Positions 1 through 12,446 are shown, numbered from the stretch's first letter. The stretch is 64,000 bases of DNA from Parapristionchus giblindavisi (GCA_943737045.1 CALSFV010000113.1:124001-188000); one strand, 5' to 3'. Notes: generated by a model from the sequence alone, not told the origin. Program-made: numbers and translations.

Positions 1-345
1 CATCGAGCTCGACAATCCCCTCTTCTTCCTACCCTCCCTTAATACAAGACATTCTCGTAGAAACAATTTCATTTATAGAAAACATATTTTTAAATCCACT
101 CGCTTTGCCAATTTCATTTCTAATCGTGTAGTCAACTCTTGGAATCAGCTTAATAATAATATTATAATATGTCCTTCTGTAAAATCTTTCCGAAAATCCA
201 TCGCTTCATTACCATCGTTGTAGGAATTTCTTTTTATTTGTAATTTTCATCTTTGCTACCCAAGTCGTAGCATCGTATTTATGCGTACTCCACTATCAAA
301 TATTTGATCAGAAATTATACTTTACTTTCGCACCGCATAAAGTAT
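1..345 (+). mobile_element. LINE 3' end (ORF2 C-terminus plus 3' UTR), truncated by window edge
   Basis: The frame starting at base 2 is open to a stop at 221-223. It ends in the tail typical of Jockey/CR1-type LINE ORF2: Arg-rich start, RFANFISNRVVNSWN, then CPSVKSFRKSI. An AT-rich 3' UTR follows, ending near an AAAGTATATAT tail at about 345. The same 3' UTR appears again, degenerate, at 48059-48228, which supports a dispersed retroelement. Only the last ~73 codons lie in the window, so the reverse transcriptase core cannot be judged. Confidence 0.7.
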
Positions 346-1730
346 ATATATAAAAAAAAAAAGAGAGATGTGAGGGATTTGCATGAACATTCGCGGGTCT
401 CCACCTTTAAAAGAGTTTTCAGAGTTTTGAAATTTTTTTGACTAACCACAATCAAAGGTGCAAGGTTTAGAAGCGAGAAATAACGAGAAGAAAAAGATAT
501 ATACTTGTGTCATATATGTAATGAGGGATGAAGCCTCTCCAGATTTATTGTAACTCTTAGCTACGGTAGTTGACATGACCTACAATGATCAAAGATATTT
601 CGGAATTAGAAACAATCAAATGAAGGGTTTGAACGAAATGAAATGAGGGTATAGAATGGTTTCCAATAAACTGAAAAGAAGAAGAAGAATATACGAAACT
701 AACAAAGAAACGAGAAAGGTTGTGAAAGAGAATTTGAGTTTGGTAAACGCGTCTTTGTGATTCATTTGAAACACGAATGAGTTTGGATTGGGAACAATAT
801 AGAAATAATTCTATAATGGATTACACGAAAACTCGAAAGGTGAAATGTGAATACGGCAGTGTTGATAAATATGATGGGTATATCAATATTCACTCTATTT
901 GTCATTCTCTCAATCCCATCTATCATTGGTTTCTATGTTTCTCTCACTATTTACTATCGTTGTCTATCGCTCTCCACTTTCTCAACACTCTCTAACCATT
1001 ACTCTTTTCGTCTACATAGAGAGGGACATGATGTTTCCCCCCTACCTCGTTACCTAAAACTCTCACTATTCTTCATTCTATCAATGTGTCTTCTTGATCA
1101 TGAACATTGATCTAGATCAAAACAGAAAATGGAAGGATAATCTTTGAATTTCATAGGAAATACGTTATAAATGACTGAATAAGACATTAATAACTGAATA
1201 TAATTGTACAATTCTTCCAATCTGTGAAATTAGAAATATTAGAATCAAGACCACGTGCAAAAAGTGATAAAATTAAACTGCAATTTATCAATAAATAAAA
1301 GAAAGCCACTAGCGAGTACAAATAAAACTATAAACTATTGTGAGATCATTAGCGTTAACAGGAATATGACTGGAAGCCATGAATTCAAACCATTGTGGTT
1401 TATTTTTTGAAATCTACCAATCACTTAGATAGGATAAACTTTTCCAATATCATTTGGGGACTTCTTATTAACCAGTTGATCCTTCTTCGATGCGCTATGA
1501 GAGCACACGCTCTTGCCTCGTATACTAACCTCGATGAACGCAAATAGTTCTACCTGAAAAATAATGTGATAATTTTCATAGTTTTACTAATTTAAATAAA
1601 TTTGTAGGTAAAGTGTGACTGACACCACAATACATGAGAATAGTGGGAACAGATCCAATCCAATGGAAGAAACTACGCCATAATGGAGTGTTGTCCCTTC
1701 GACCACCAGGAAATGTCTGGAATAATAGTT
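346..1730. other. Intergenic, no gene seen
   Basis: The ORFs here are short, and no exon chain with consistent splice phase was found. At 378-412 there is an isolated right-end motif (TTCGCGGGTCTCCACCTTTAA) of the TIR family described at 34042, 38313 and 54079, so a decayed copy may lie here. Confidence 0.5.
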
Positions 1731-2934
1731 AAAGATGGAGACCCACGAGTTTTTTCGTAATAAGACTGTTCGGATAGAATGATAGAGATTCATCATACGA
1801 ATCGAAAGACATATCTGATATTGATTCCCGATATGTTTAAAGCACACTATACGCATTGAAAGTGTAACTTTCATGGCATGTACAGGGTGTCCAAAAAGTA
1901 TTGTTACACGAATAAATCCATGTATCTTCCTCAAAATCCATCATAGACAATTCAAACAGGGTACAGTATTTATCACTTACCATAGCAATATAACAATGAA
2001 TGGTCACACGATCTGGCCTCCATTGGCCGCGATGACGCCTCTGAGATGATGAGGGACAAAGTCGATGATGGGCCTCTGGTAGGGGATGCCGACTTTCTCC
2101 CATGTCTTTTCCAAGCCCTTCTTGAGAGACTTGCGGTATTTATGGTGGGTAGAGCAGGACTCCCTCTACAATATTACCTAGACGTTGAAGTTCAGGGGTT
2201 CAGGTCGGAGGAGTTGTAGGATCATTATGGAGTCGAGATGAAGTCGGACATATGGGTGCGGCACCATGTCTGGGTCACTTTTCCGAATGAGCAGGCGCTG
2301 AATCCTGCTAGAAGTTCCAGTGAACCCCATTGAAGTGGGAGAGGGACCATGGGAGAAGGGCCTTCTCGAAAATCATCCTGACATAGTACACCTTATTGAG
2401 ATCCACGAGCACACGGGGACTCTTGGCCATCAAGCACACTCCAGCTGAAACCATCATTGATTGGGGGTAGACAATGCAAGAGATGGTTCCTCCACTGGCA
2501 TCCGCTTGCTGAGGAGACTGGGCTATTATCCTCGTGTTATGGCTGTTGAATACCGAGAAGTCCTTAAAAAATCATTGGAGATAGTCGGCATCCCCTACCA
2601 GCGGCCCATCATCGACTTTCTCCCTCATCATCTCAGAGGCGTCATCGCGGCCAATGGAGGCCAGATCGTGTGACCATTCATTGTTATGTTGCTATGATAA
2701 GAGGTAAATACTGTGCCCTGTTTGAATTCTCTATGATGGTTTTTGAGGAAGATACATGGATTTATTCGTGTAACAATACTTTTTGGACACCCTGTAGAGA
2801 GTGCCCATCCGATTTGCATACTTAGCTCTCTCTTTTTCTTATTGTCCATTACGCCAATTACCATATAATATAAACAATAGCCAACATGCTTATCGTGGCG
2901 GGAGTCAGTCATGCCAACTCATGGGTCCCCTTCT
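1731..2934. mobile_element. TIR element (family X) split by a Tc1-like insertion
   Basis: The left part (1731-1882) begins AAAGATGGAGACCCACGAG. The right part (2795-2934) ends ATGGGTCCCCTTCTTTAA. Both halves reappear, contiguous, at 19303-19590. That uninterrupted copy reads GGCATGTAGAGAGTGC where this one has the 0.9-kb insert between GGCATGTA and TAGAGAGTGC, so it acts as the empty site. TIRs are imperfect and there is no coding capacity. Confidence 0.75.
1883..2794. mobile_element. Defective Tc1/mariner-type element with inverted duplicated ends
   Basis: The ends are CAGGGTGTCCAAAAAGTATT and its reverse complement, flanked by a TA duplication (1881-1882 and 2795-2796). About 200 bp at each end form an inverted repeat. 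Both arms encode the same transposase C-terminus: on the + strand around 2560-2673 (IVGIPYQRPIIDF, then HHLRGVIAANGGQIV), and on the minus strand of the left arm. The minus strand of the middle (about 2160-2360) still shows Tc1-type pieces such as SDLNPLNFNV with stops and frame breaks. The catalytic core is missing, so it is non-autonomous and looks like a rearranged copy with two 3' ends facing outward. Confidence 0.75.
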
Positions 2935-3027
2935 TTAAGAATGCAGTGCTAAAGGGACTGTAACATTTGGCAGGATTCCTTTATTTACAAATTATTACTT
3001 TGTTCATTGTCATTGAAAAAATCCATT

Positions 3028-5644
3028 TTATGTGATTTTTGAGAATGGTTTACCATCGTTTACCTGTTCCGCTATTTTGTTGATCATGAAAATGATTGCC
3101 ATTTCAAGATAAGTGAGACCGAGAAGACAAGATGTGATATATGCAAAGAGATGAGATGAAATAAGAAGACCATCACCAGCATTTGATACGTTCATCATAA
3201 TTGGAGTCTTAATTAAAATATATTATTTATTTGTTATAATATTATAATATGATAACCATAGTCTATGGTCCATAGAACACGTTTTTTTTGTTGAAAACAT
3301 TTGATAAAATCTTACAAGAATCGGCCCAATCAATCCATAAATCTGTCCAATACAAAGAAGAAATCCATAATAGAAGATGAATTTGATTGAGAATCCAAGT
3401 GCAGACAATATTGGAAGACGACAGCTCTTTACAGCAAAGTAATGAAACACCTAAAACAATAACTGTTGATATACAAAATATGCATAGTGAGATGAAAACC
3501 TCAGCAGCACCGATAGTCCATCTTCTTATCTGTCTGGCCCATTCATACCATTCATTCACATAATTTGTTCCTGTAATAACTTTGAATGTACTATATCATA
3601 ATATATTTGATAATAATAATACAAACCACTCGTTGGTCCAGATAGAGTTGCCACTGGAATACCTCGGATTGTGCATTGACAGCGTATTGCAAGAGACCAA
3701 CGAATAAGTGCGATTATGTCTTCCATCGGAAAGAATATTATTCATTAATAAATTGTATTTATATCAATTAACTACCGTATCCAATTAACTACTGTACCTG
3801 ATATCCCGGATGGGTATATTCTCCAGCTTCGTAGAGTTCAAGAGTGAGGGAGAATATGGACATGGTGTTTATATTCCACGGAATAAGATAAGCCATCATG
3901 AAAAATGCCCGAAGAAGTCCTGAAATGCCATTGAACTATATGTTTTTTTTCAAAGTCCAATATAAACGAAATGATTTTAATGTTTCATCTATTTCAATCA
4001 CCAATTTTCGACTGTTTTATTACAGGGTAGGGAAAAAATCTTTTAAAGACAATCTTTAATCATGTGGGAATGGGATGTGGTATGGACAATCCGACCACAT
4101 ATGGATAACAAGTTCTTTCACAAGGAAAGCGTACATAGTCGTGGGCGGGAAAACGTAATAGAAAGTAAATTGTCGGAAAGAGGATCAAATTCTAAGCCTT
4201 GTAAAGGAAGGTATAAAAGGAAGCTGCCGCTGACTTTTCTTTCTGCGCTAAATGTTCATTGGATAAATTGAATTAATGACAGAAAAGACTTGAAATGCAA
4301 ACCAGAATTATTTAAATAAAAATGAAATAGTAAAATCTTATTTGACATACCAGTGACACGAACGAAGAACGGAGAATTATGAAGATTAATAGCATAGAAA
4401 AGGGGAGATTGCCATACTGTATGTTGACGATTCTATAATAAAATTGATTATGCCAATGGTTGCAATGGTCATCACAACGATTTATTTACCTTTTCAGGTG
4501 TTCTCAGAAAATCTTCTTCAAGAGCTTCGAAATATCCATCACCAAAGATCGAATCACAATCTCCCGTTGTAACAAGCAATTGAGCATCGAATTGATCTAG
4601 TGCATACGCCTAAAATTATTATAATTTGTAAAATGATTTCCAATAGATCGAACAATGTGTAAATAATTAATGAGCTTTACGATTATTGTAAAACATAATT
4701 GAGAAGTTACCTTATCATCACGCAGCATCTTGACTGCATTACGCATAGAATAGTTAATATTTGAACACTTTCCAGTTATGTCACCTTCTAGACCCTAAGG
4801 AGAATAACGAAAGTAAAGCATCTACCTTATCTTCTCACCTTTGGATGAATTGTCACCATGAATCGTTCGAATCTTTTATCGAACTTTTTCCGAAGCTCCT
4901 TTTCTTTCTTCAAATAATATTTATCTTAATACTCTTGAGAATATTATTTAACCTCAATTCTATCTGGTGTACGTTCCTCCATACCAACAACGACAGAAAT
5001 CTTCTCATTAGCTTTTGATTGAATAGCAATACTTTCTATTGTATCGATCATTAGTTGGATGGGTTCTTTGTACAAACATATGCCAACTAAATGCTTTGAA
5101 TTTATAGATGGTTTCTTTTCTGTCTGAAAAGAACATGTTTAGGTTCAAAGTTAAAAAATGCAAGTACCCACATCTATGTCATAATTTGAAGTTCTATTCT
5201 TATATTTTATGAGCCTAGAGCAATATCTAATCGCATTCACTGCTCCAATAAACCTTCAAGTATCACATTTGTTAGTTCAGATATAATTATCATACCATAA
5301 CAATGGTAGAATTATACATATGACAAGACATATCTCTAGTGAAGCCTTTCCCACTACAGGAATAAACGATAACCAGATAGGTGACGTGAGCATAATTATA
5401 ATGATCATAGTGAACACAAGATTCCATCTGAGATAGGCATTGGCTGGCTTCGCTATTCGACCTACGTACGCATCCACCCTGAAAATTTGATCATTTTAAA
5501 TTATAAAATAGGAAACGATACTAACCATGTTGTTTTTCTACCTAAATCGAGATCATAATTAGCAGTCGAACTACCCTTATTTCTAAACCATTCTTTCATA
5601 ACATCTAATGATGATCTCCTATTCTTATCACCATCTAATGACAT
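3028..5644 (-). CDS. Membrane glycosyltransferase, GT2 family (processive-type QxxRW motif)
   Basis: Thirteen exons give a ~505-aa protein: 5526-5644, 5296-5478, 5168-5253, 4953-5119, 4839-4907, 4711-4794, 4490-4609, 4351-4432, 3798-3919, 3627-3726, 3500-3570, 3316-3450, 3028-3207. All phases agree. It starts MSLDGDKNRRSS. Two hydrophobic segments follow (about residues 55-105), then a cytosolic GT-A-like domain with GICLYKEP (~140), VVVGMEERTPD (~172), TTGDCDS (D253, D255, the metal/UDP-binding DxD), MED (D347, putative catalytic base, TED-like) and QIRRW (391-395, the QxxRW acceptor/polymer motif). Several C-terminal hydrophobic segments end the protein. This layout is that of the cellulose/hyaluronan/chitin synthase superfamily. 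It lacks the EDR/QRRRW form of animal chitin synthase, so substrate and product are unknown. One acceptor, before Met345, is non-canonical (see findings). Eukaryotic introns argue against contamination. Confidence 0.82.
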
Positions 5645-6242
5645 CTCAGTGATATTTGTTGGACGTTACTTTTTCCAAATTCTGCATTAGACCATCAATA
5701 GGATAATTGATCAACAGTAAAGCATCGCAAGCAATGGAGAATGCTCATAGCAACACAGTTGAGATAACACCACTAAACCTTCCGACAAAGTTATTTGAAA
5801 TATAAAAATGTAAAAAAGAGCATTGCAGTACTATGAACTTTTTATAGAATCTAGATATGAAGCGGCTTAAATATCAGTAAAGGGACTTGCTGATAACAGG
5901 AGGGCGATGATAATTCACTTTTTTTATCATGATCAATGATATGGTATGGTAAACCCATTGCATCAAGACAAGAAAATAGTTTGTTGATTCCCCAGTGAAA
6001 TAAACGATTTACATTGTGAATCGTTCAGATAGCTGTTATGATGAAAGTTGTCGTAGATGACTTATAATCAGTATGAGGTACTACTGGTGCTTTTAAAGCT
6101 CATTCAACACTATGACAAATATCTGTTTACAATATGATCAATGTTAGAGTTCTTGCAGTTGAATGCTTCATAAGCTTGGAAGGAATAGTGACAAATATCT
6201 GTTTGTGAGTGTCTGGGATTCCATCAACTCTTGATATCAGTA
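5645..6242. promoter_or_regulatory. Upstream region of the glycosyltransferase gene
   Basis: No ORF or repeat is evident. This is the likely promoter side of the minus-strand glycosyltransferase gene, but no specific element can be assigned. Confidence 0.3.
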
Positions 6243-8825
6243 CGGTTCACTAGGGTTGCAGGAACGGGGGCGAATTCTACGCACCCAATTGCCATCCCTT
6301 CCCTTCTCTCTAGCAATCGCCCGTGAGAGTCACTCTCTCCCTTCCTAAATTCGTAGTTTGGCCTATCACTGCGAGAGAGTGCGTAGTCCCCGCACCTTTG
6401 CGGGAACTACGCACTCTTTCTCGCCTCTCCCTGACCCTATCCCTACTCTCTCTTCGCTCCACCTTGCTCGCCCCCATTGGGGCACGTTTGAAGACATATC
6501 CAACTCACCTCTCATCTGAGAGCTTGGCAGTCAATAGCAAAGTTGTAGCTCACATCGACCCGATTCTGATTCTTTTTTGGAAAAGTCGATACGATCAAAA
6601 CAAACGAAATTACATTCGTTCTAGGGTTTCAGATGGAAATCGAATCAATTACCGTTGAAATAAGTGTTGGTGTGGACATTTGAATTTCTCTCAATGAACA
6701 TAGGAATCAGATTCCCCCCCCTGAATATTTATTATGTTGAGTTCCTGTCATTCCATCTATTTTTCATTTCAATGATTCAATGTCTCGAGAAGGACATTGT
6801 TAACCTCTCATGGTCCGCTCTTCCACTCTCTTCGCTCCGCTGGTTGTGAGATTATCTATGACAGATCAATAAAAATTCGCATACCATAAATATGTCCCGG
6901 AGTCCGAGACTGTTACATTGTTTTCATTTTTCACAGTCTTGATGCAGTATTTATTATCTAAGTGTTTTTAGTGTGGATTTGTTTGCCCAATGCACTTATG
7001 TATAATAATAAAAAAATGAAAAAAAAACAGCTAGCGCAGCGAAGCAAAATTGGTATACTGCAGCATACTGTATAATGTTTCTGTAAATGTGCTAACATCA
7101 TGATTTCACCTTATTATGGATGTATCTCATTACATGACACCATTCATTGAACTTACACAGACCGTGGTGATACAAATAATGTGTTTAAAAGGGGTTCTCG
7201 CTAAGACGGCAAGCAAAGTGGCACAGTTGGTGAAAATCGTTTCTATGCGCTCAAACTTCAGAGATGGAGTGCCTAGGGGTGGGATACACTTCAGCCAAAA
7301 AATTGGACTCCAAATGTGATCTTTGATCTTTGATCTCGCGAAAAATAAAGTTGAGATTTTCCTATCTTGTTATATACCATTCGAAAGAGCGCAAAAAGTT
7401 ATGCTAGAATATAAATTCTCAGAGCTCTAGGTCTAGTATAGCTCCCGTAATGTGCGAAAACCAATTTTTTTGGACGTTTTCAATCTTTAAAAAAATAAAT
7501 CAACACTTTACAATAATCTCCGGGGAATTCCACTGACGCTATCTTGTAGCAAATTTAATGTAGAATTTAATAAAAATTAATTGAGAAAAATCGATTATGT
7601 CTAAACATCACTTTTAAGCCAACGCTATCGCCCGATCGAGCTCATTTTCCTATGGTGGGTTCGAACCCCACCCAGGACAATGTTTTTTGCTGATTTTTCG
7701 CTGGCTTTCCAATGCTGCCCAAGGCTTTTGCCAATGTGTATGAAAGTAGTCTTCTTGACATATTTAGCTGATAAAGTATGCAAATGACGAGTTCTTGACT
7801 CTACTAAAGTCACGATCGCTGAATAGCTCGAGAGAGTTACTTTATTCTATAAAATGATAGGGCACGTCTGTCTGTTTGTTTGTTTGTTTGTGTGTCCGTC
7901 ACACGCCCTTTCTCCTTTAGGATTCCTCCTTTAGGAATTGCAGCCGTTTCTAAACGGGATCGTAATCGTCCCTGTCGAATCTTCTGGAATCAGGACTGAA
8001 TGATGTTTACAAAAACATTCTACAGTATGCTGCAGTATACCAATTTTGCTTCGCTGCGCTAGATGTTTTTTTAAATTTTTTATTATTATACATAAGTGCA
8101 TTGGGCAAACAAATCCACACTAAAAACACTTAGATAATAAATACTGCACCAAGACTGTGAAAAATGAAAACAATGTAACAGTCTCGGACACCGGGACATA
8201 TTTATGGTATGCGAATTTTTATTGATCTGTCATAGATAATCTCACAACCAGCGGAGCGACGAGAGTGGAAGAGCGGACCATGAGAGGTTAACAATGTTCT
8301 TCTCGAGACATTGAATCATTGAAATGAAAAATAGATGGAATGACAGGAACTCAACATAATAAATATTCAGGGGGGGGGGGAATCTGATTCCTATGTTCAT
8401 TGAGAGAAATTCAAATGTCCACACCAACACTTATTTCAACGGTAATTGATTCGATTTCCATCTGAAACCCTAGAACGAATGTAATTTCGTTTGTTTTGAT
8501 CGTATCGACTTTTCCAAAAAAGAATCAGAACCGGATCGATGTGAGCTACAACTTTGCTGGTGACTGCCAAGCTCTCAGATGAGAGGGGAGTTGGATATGT
8601 CTTCAAACGTGCCTCAATGGGGGCGAGCAAGGTGGAGCGAAGAGAGAGTAGGGATAGGGTCAGGGAGAGGCGAGAAAGAGTGCGTAGTCCCCGCAAAGGT
8701 GCGGAGACTACGCACCCTCCGGCTGTCTCTAATCTCTCGTGCGGGAAATGCCGAGAGAGGGGCAAGAGATGGGAAGAGGGCGCGGTAAATTCGACTACGC
8801 CTACGCAACGGCAACCCTACGGTTC
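6243..8825. mobile_element. Foldback element, arms about 0.82-0.84 kb
   Basis: The left arm (about 6243-7084) and right arm (about 8008-8825) are near-identical inverted copies, with a ~0.9-kb unique centre. Outer ends read TACGGTTCACTAGGGTTGC and the complement of GCAACCCTACGGTTCAC. A secondary hairpin, CGTAGTCCCCGCACCTTTGC against its complement, sits within each arm. No transposase is visible; the ~110-aa ORFs on both strands are mirror copies caused by the repeat. The centre holds a tRNA-like T-arm (separate entry) and a TTTG microsatellite near 7872-7891. Confidence 0.85.
7625..7690 (+). repeat. tRNA-like B-box module (SINE-like remnant)
   Basis: GTGGGTTCGAACCCCAC makes a perfect 5-bp T-stem with a TTCGAAC loop, which is a strong pol III B box. 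An upstream stretch, GCTATCGCCCGATCGAGC, could be a decayed A-box/D-arm. There is no complete cloverleaf or acceptor stem, so it is not called a tRNA gene. The sequence after it (TTTTGCTGATTTTTCGCTGG) resembles that following the B box at 36665-36720. Confidence 0.45.
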
Positions 8826-10388
8826 ACATATAGTGGAATATATCCGTCCCTTTCTCAGCAATACTGAATCGCATTCCTTCTTGCTAATAATGGTAAATTT
8901 ATCTGACCTCATAGGGCATTTTAAGATTCATAATTAAGTGCTTGGAAAATATGATGTGTCAGGAAGTAAGAAAGAAGCTACGATTACATTATCGTAGCAT
9001 ACAATAGTTATGAGCTACGAATAAGATACTTAAATACATTAGAACGATGGGTACAGACAGCAATATTGTCAAGAATATTCCATTTTTGCTCAACGTTTGT
9101 CACATTGTATGCATGGATATCTCTTTCGCCTACAGTATACTACTTTTTTGCTTTATTCCTCTATTTATATTTACTGTGGATGAAAAAAAGGGAGAAAAAA
9201 TTCATGTGTCAAATGTGGGACAACAGTTGTGAAATTTCATAAATGCAATTCCCCTCGAAACGTCTAATTTCGACATTTTAACACAAGTTGATGAACTAAT
9301 ATTGTCTTCATTTTGGGGCCTGGAACTGAATACCGTGAATATTTACCTAAGAGTGCGTATATGTACATATGTATACTGCAAGTGTTTATGATTGATGTTT
9401 GAAGAATAGTTTTGATTTCGCTCGCAGATCACAGCCCAAAATTTCATTGTTGGGCGGAGATAAATGAGTACGATTTTGCAAAATAGAGAGAAACCAGCTC
9501 TCAAATTACTATTTATTTCAAGGGAAACGTATTTTTATGTGCTTGTCATGATATTCTATTGCAAAAATACCAAAAATTAAATAAAAATTCACCTGCGTTA
9601 CCTTTTTTTCTTTTATATGTTATAAAATAATAAAATAATGATGTGTAGAAAAAAAAAATTATCATGCAGTCAAACCTAAAAAAACACTAATTTGCTAAAA
9701 AATGGTTTGAATATGCAGGTTTTCAAAAAAAATTTCGAAGCGCATTTTCGTGCGAATAAGAGAGCATTCACTGTTTTACCTTGCCAATGTTCCATCATTA
9801 ATATTTCACTATTTTAACTATTTAAAATAAAAAAAAATTAAAGCCGAACAAAGTTTTTATTCTTTTTAAATATCGGAGGACAGGTATGACAACGTTGAAC
9901 TGTTCTGCCCAAGGTTTCCTGTTTAGTTTCATCAGATCTACGATGATTTATTAAAGTCTTATAAGCTATGTTAGAAGGAAATATAAAGAATTGAAATAAA
10001 GCCACTTTTTTCAACTGATGAAAGGTATATCAATTATATTCTCGTCATTTTTGTCACAAAATTATTATTCCATTATGTGCGGATGTGCTAATCACTACAC
10101 TTGAATGCACCTTTCATGATGATAATTCAATATTGATAAGAAATAATCGAAAGTTCAACCTTACGTAATGGAAATTATTTGAAAAAAAAATGGCATAATT
10201 TCATTGTCTATAAGAGCGACATTTCGCTTTTATGCCTCATTAGAACTATATCTTAGACCTGTCAATATCTTCAATTCTCTGTTGAATAATTGTTTATGTG
10301 AACGAATAACGCTATATCAATGATTATTTAATCAATTTCATTATACAAGTGATCATAGAAAAGTGGGATACAAAATACTAATGTAAAA
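8826..10388. other. Intergenic, AT-rich, no gene seen
   Basis: No exon chain or recognisable motif was found. Poly-A/T tracts and short ORFs only. Confidence 0.45.
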
Positions 10389-12446
10389 CTACTGAGTTAT
10401 AAGAGGTGAAGTTGACTGAGGAGTTTTATTTTCTTCCTTTCTTATTGTAATAATTTGGAATCCGCTGTATATCTCCAGCATTTCATACAAGTTTATTAAC
10501 CAGAAAAGGGCGTTTAAACCGGCCAATGAATATTCAAATAGACAGAAGGCAATGTAGGCTGAATAAACATAGTTAAATTGATAATGCACTTTAACTTTTC
10601 GATAAATACACTCACAGCAAATTGTCATACAGATAGGTTGTCTAACAGGCCAACCATATGGAAAGATTGGCTTTCCCCAAACTCTCTCAAAATAGACGTT
10701 GGATATCACGCGTGTCGAGTAAGGTTCGAATAAATGGTTGAAAAAATCGAAAATGAGCGGATGTCATTTTTCGGTAGTCCATAAGGTCCCTAACAAGGTA
10801 CCGTCGAGCTTTTTTGTATATCTTTATTTTCAACGTCGACAGACGTCGTCAAACTTTTTGGACGCCAAAATTGCCGATTTTGGAGCTCTGTAGCTCTTTA
10901 GGATGTAGTTTTGGTATCAAATCGTCAGGAGAAGAATTCCTCGGAATATCAAGGAGAATGTACCTGCATCATTGTCAGGTCGATATTTTACCTAGTATTA
11001 TGCTGACGTGTACTATATGTGGTCTTCGAAAGTTATGAGCATTTCAAGATTTTGGTTATACAAAAAGTTTGACGACGTCTGTCGACGTTGAAAATAAAGA
11101 TATACAAAATCTCGACGGTACCTTGTTAGGGAACTTATGGACTACCGAAAAATGCATTAATATGAAGGGGTCAAAAAATGTGCCAACCACCCCCTGATTT
11201 TACTTGATTCTTCAGTGACACGCGTGATATACTCTCTCGCTCGAGTTAGATACAGGGATTGGAGTAAGCTAACTAACAGTAAGTTATCTCACATATGAGA
11301 GAACGTTCCTTTAATTGTAGCGTCTTACAATTAGATTACCTACAGCTCAAATGTGAGAGAGTTTGCCGTCAGTGTAAACAAAACTAGTACATTTCATGTA
11401 GCGGAAACATCTGTTAGGATACTGTTTTTTTGGCAAAATAACTACTGTAGCAGACTTGATCATATTCAAAATTTAAATAGCTATAAAAGAGTAGACTCAC
11501 CCCATACTTTACAGTTCTCTTGCGATAATGGCCATAATATAGCAGCAGAAGTTGTTCCAAAAACAAAAAGAATAAGGAGAATAATCTTCATTATGTATGT
11601 TCGAGCGTACTGAATATTATTTGAATTTTTTACCGATTACTATTATATTTCGTATGTTTCATACCAAATCCTGTCTATCTTTGATTCCTAACAAAGACAT
11701 CAAATGTACATTCATTGACATATTCCCAATGCATCCTGTCGCCCATATTCCAAAGAATGATGCATGGACATCTGCTATATTAAAATATATATAAATAAAT
11801 AAAATCACCAGGGTTTAATTAAGAATATAATGGAAAAGACTTACGAAATCCAAGCATTGAATGAACATCGAAGACAGTAACACAGACAATACCAATAACT
11901 TCTAAATACAGATAGATATTGAAATATCGACGTGAACCTTTTGGCCATACTTGAGGATAAATCTATAATAATGACATTTACATGTTTTCAATTAAGTTTG
12001 TTGTTGTTGCTAAATTCACCCACCGAAGCTAGAAACATTCTTGAAGGCATATGGATGAATAGAATTAACATCCAAATTAGTCTTTGTGGTTCCCAAACTC
12101 CAATCGAATAAGATATGGGAGGAAGACTACTGAAACGTTTAAATTATTTTAAATTATATTTTCATGTAGATACCTCTTGACATGAGGACAATTTGACATT
12201 GAGAAATTGGATACAATATCTGATTGGAAGATAAAAGTGTAGGCTACACAAAAATAGATGCCAATTGCTGCAAAACAGTGCATCGTTAGATTGAAACTGT
12301 TCGGGATTGTTAGCTCATCAATTATAATACGAAATACCTGGCAGTAATATTGAAACTAAGCCAAGCCATTTGAATGATAAATAAATAGTCGGATCAGTGA
12401 ATGGAAACGGATATGTTTTCAAATCCCTCCTCATCTTTATTAGCAT
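10389..12446 (-). CDS. Frag1/DRAM/Sfk1 family membrane protein (PGAP2-like), copy A
   Basis: Seven exons: 12338-12434 (an in-frame ATG also at 12446), 12174-12267, 12024-12129, 11845-11962, 11665-11771, 11501-11609, 10389-10558. They encode ~266 aa. The pattern is that of the PGAP2/Frag1 family: a short N-terminus YPFPFTDP, a first hydrophobic segment, a loop ending in conserved Pro/Ser residues and SIGVWEPQ with IPPR-like residues, then further membrane segments and a C-terminal exon with CLFEYSLAGLNALFW. PGAP2 proteins act in the ER/Golgi in remodelling the lipid of GPI anchors; other family members are DRAM autophagy proteins, so the exact role is open. Exon lengths and phases match copy B at 16257-17860 almost one for one, showing a tandem duplication. 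The last intron (10559-11500) is enlarged by a foldback element. Confidence 0.82.
10703..11230. mobile_element. Foldback element in the last intron of PGAP2-like copy A
   Basis: The ends read ATATCACGCGTGTC and its complement GACACGCGTGATAT. A long inner palindrome runs from about 10770 to 11160 (GGTACCGTCGAG..., GACAGACGTCGTCAAAC and their complements). Non-coding. The matching intron of copy B is only about 230 bp, so this insertion came after the duplication or was lost from B. Confidence 0.85.

Noticed and set aside
3028..5644. Chitin synthase or a chemoreceptor (from its many hydrophobic segments)
   Set aside because: The DCD, MED and QIRRW motifs show a GT2 enzyme. Chitin synthase would show EDR and QRRRW and be far longer.
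8554..8937. 127-codon ORF with Arg/Glu-rich sequence in the right arm of a foldback
   Set aside because: The left arm reads as a mirror frame, the composition is biased and no splice or family signal exists. It is a product of repeat sequence.
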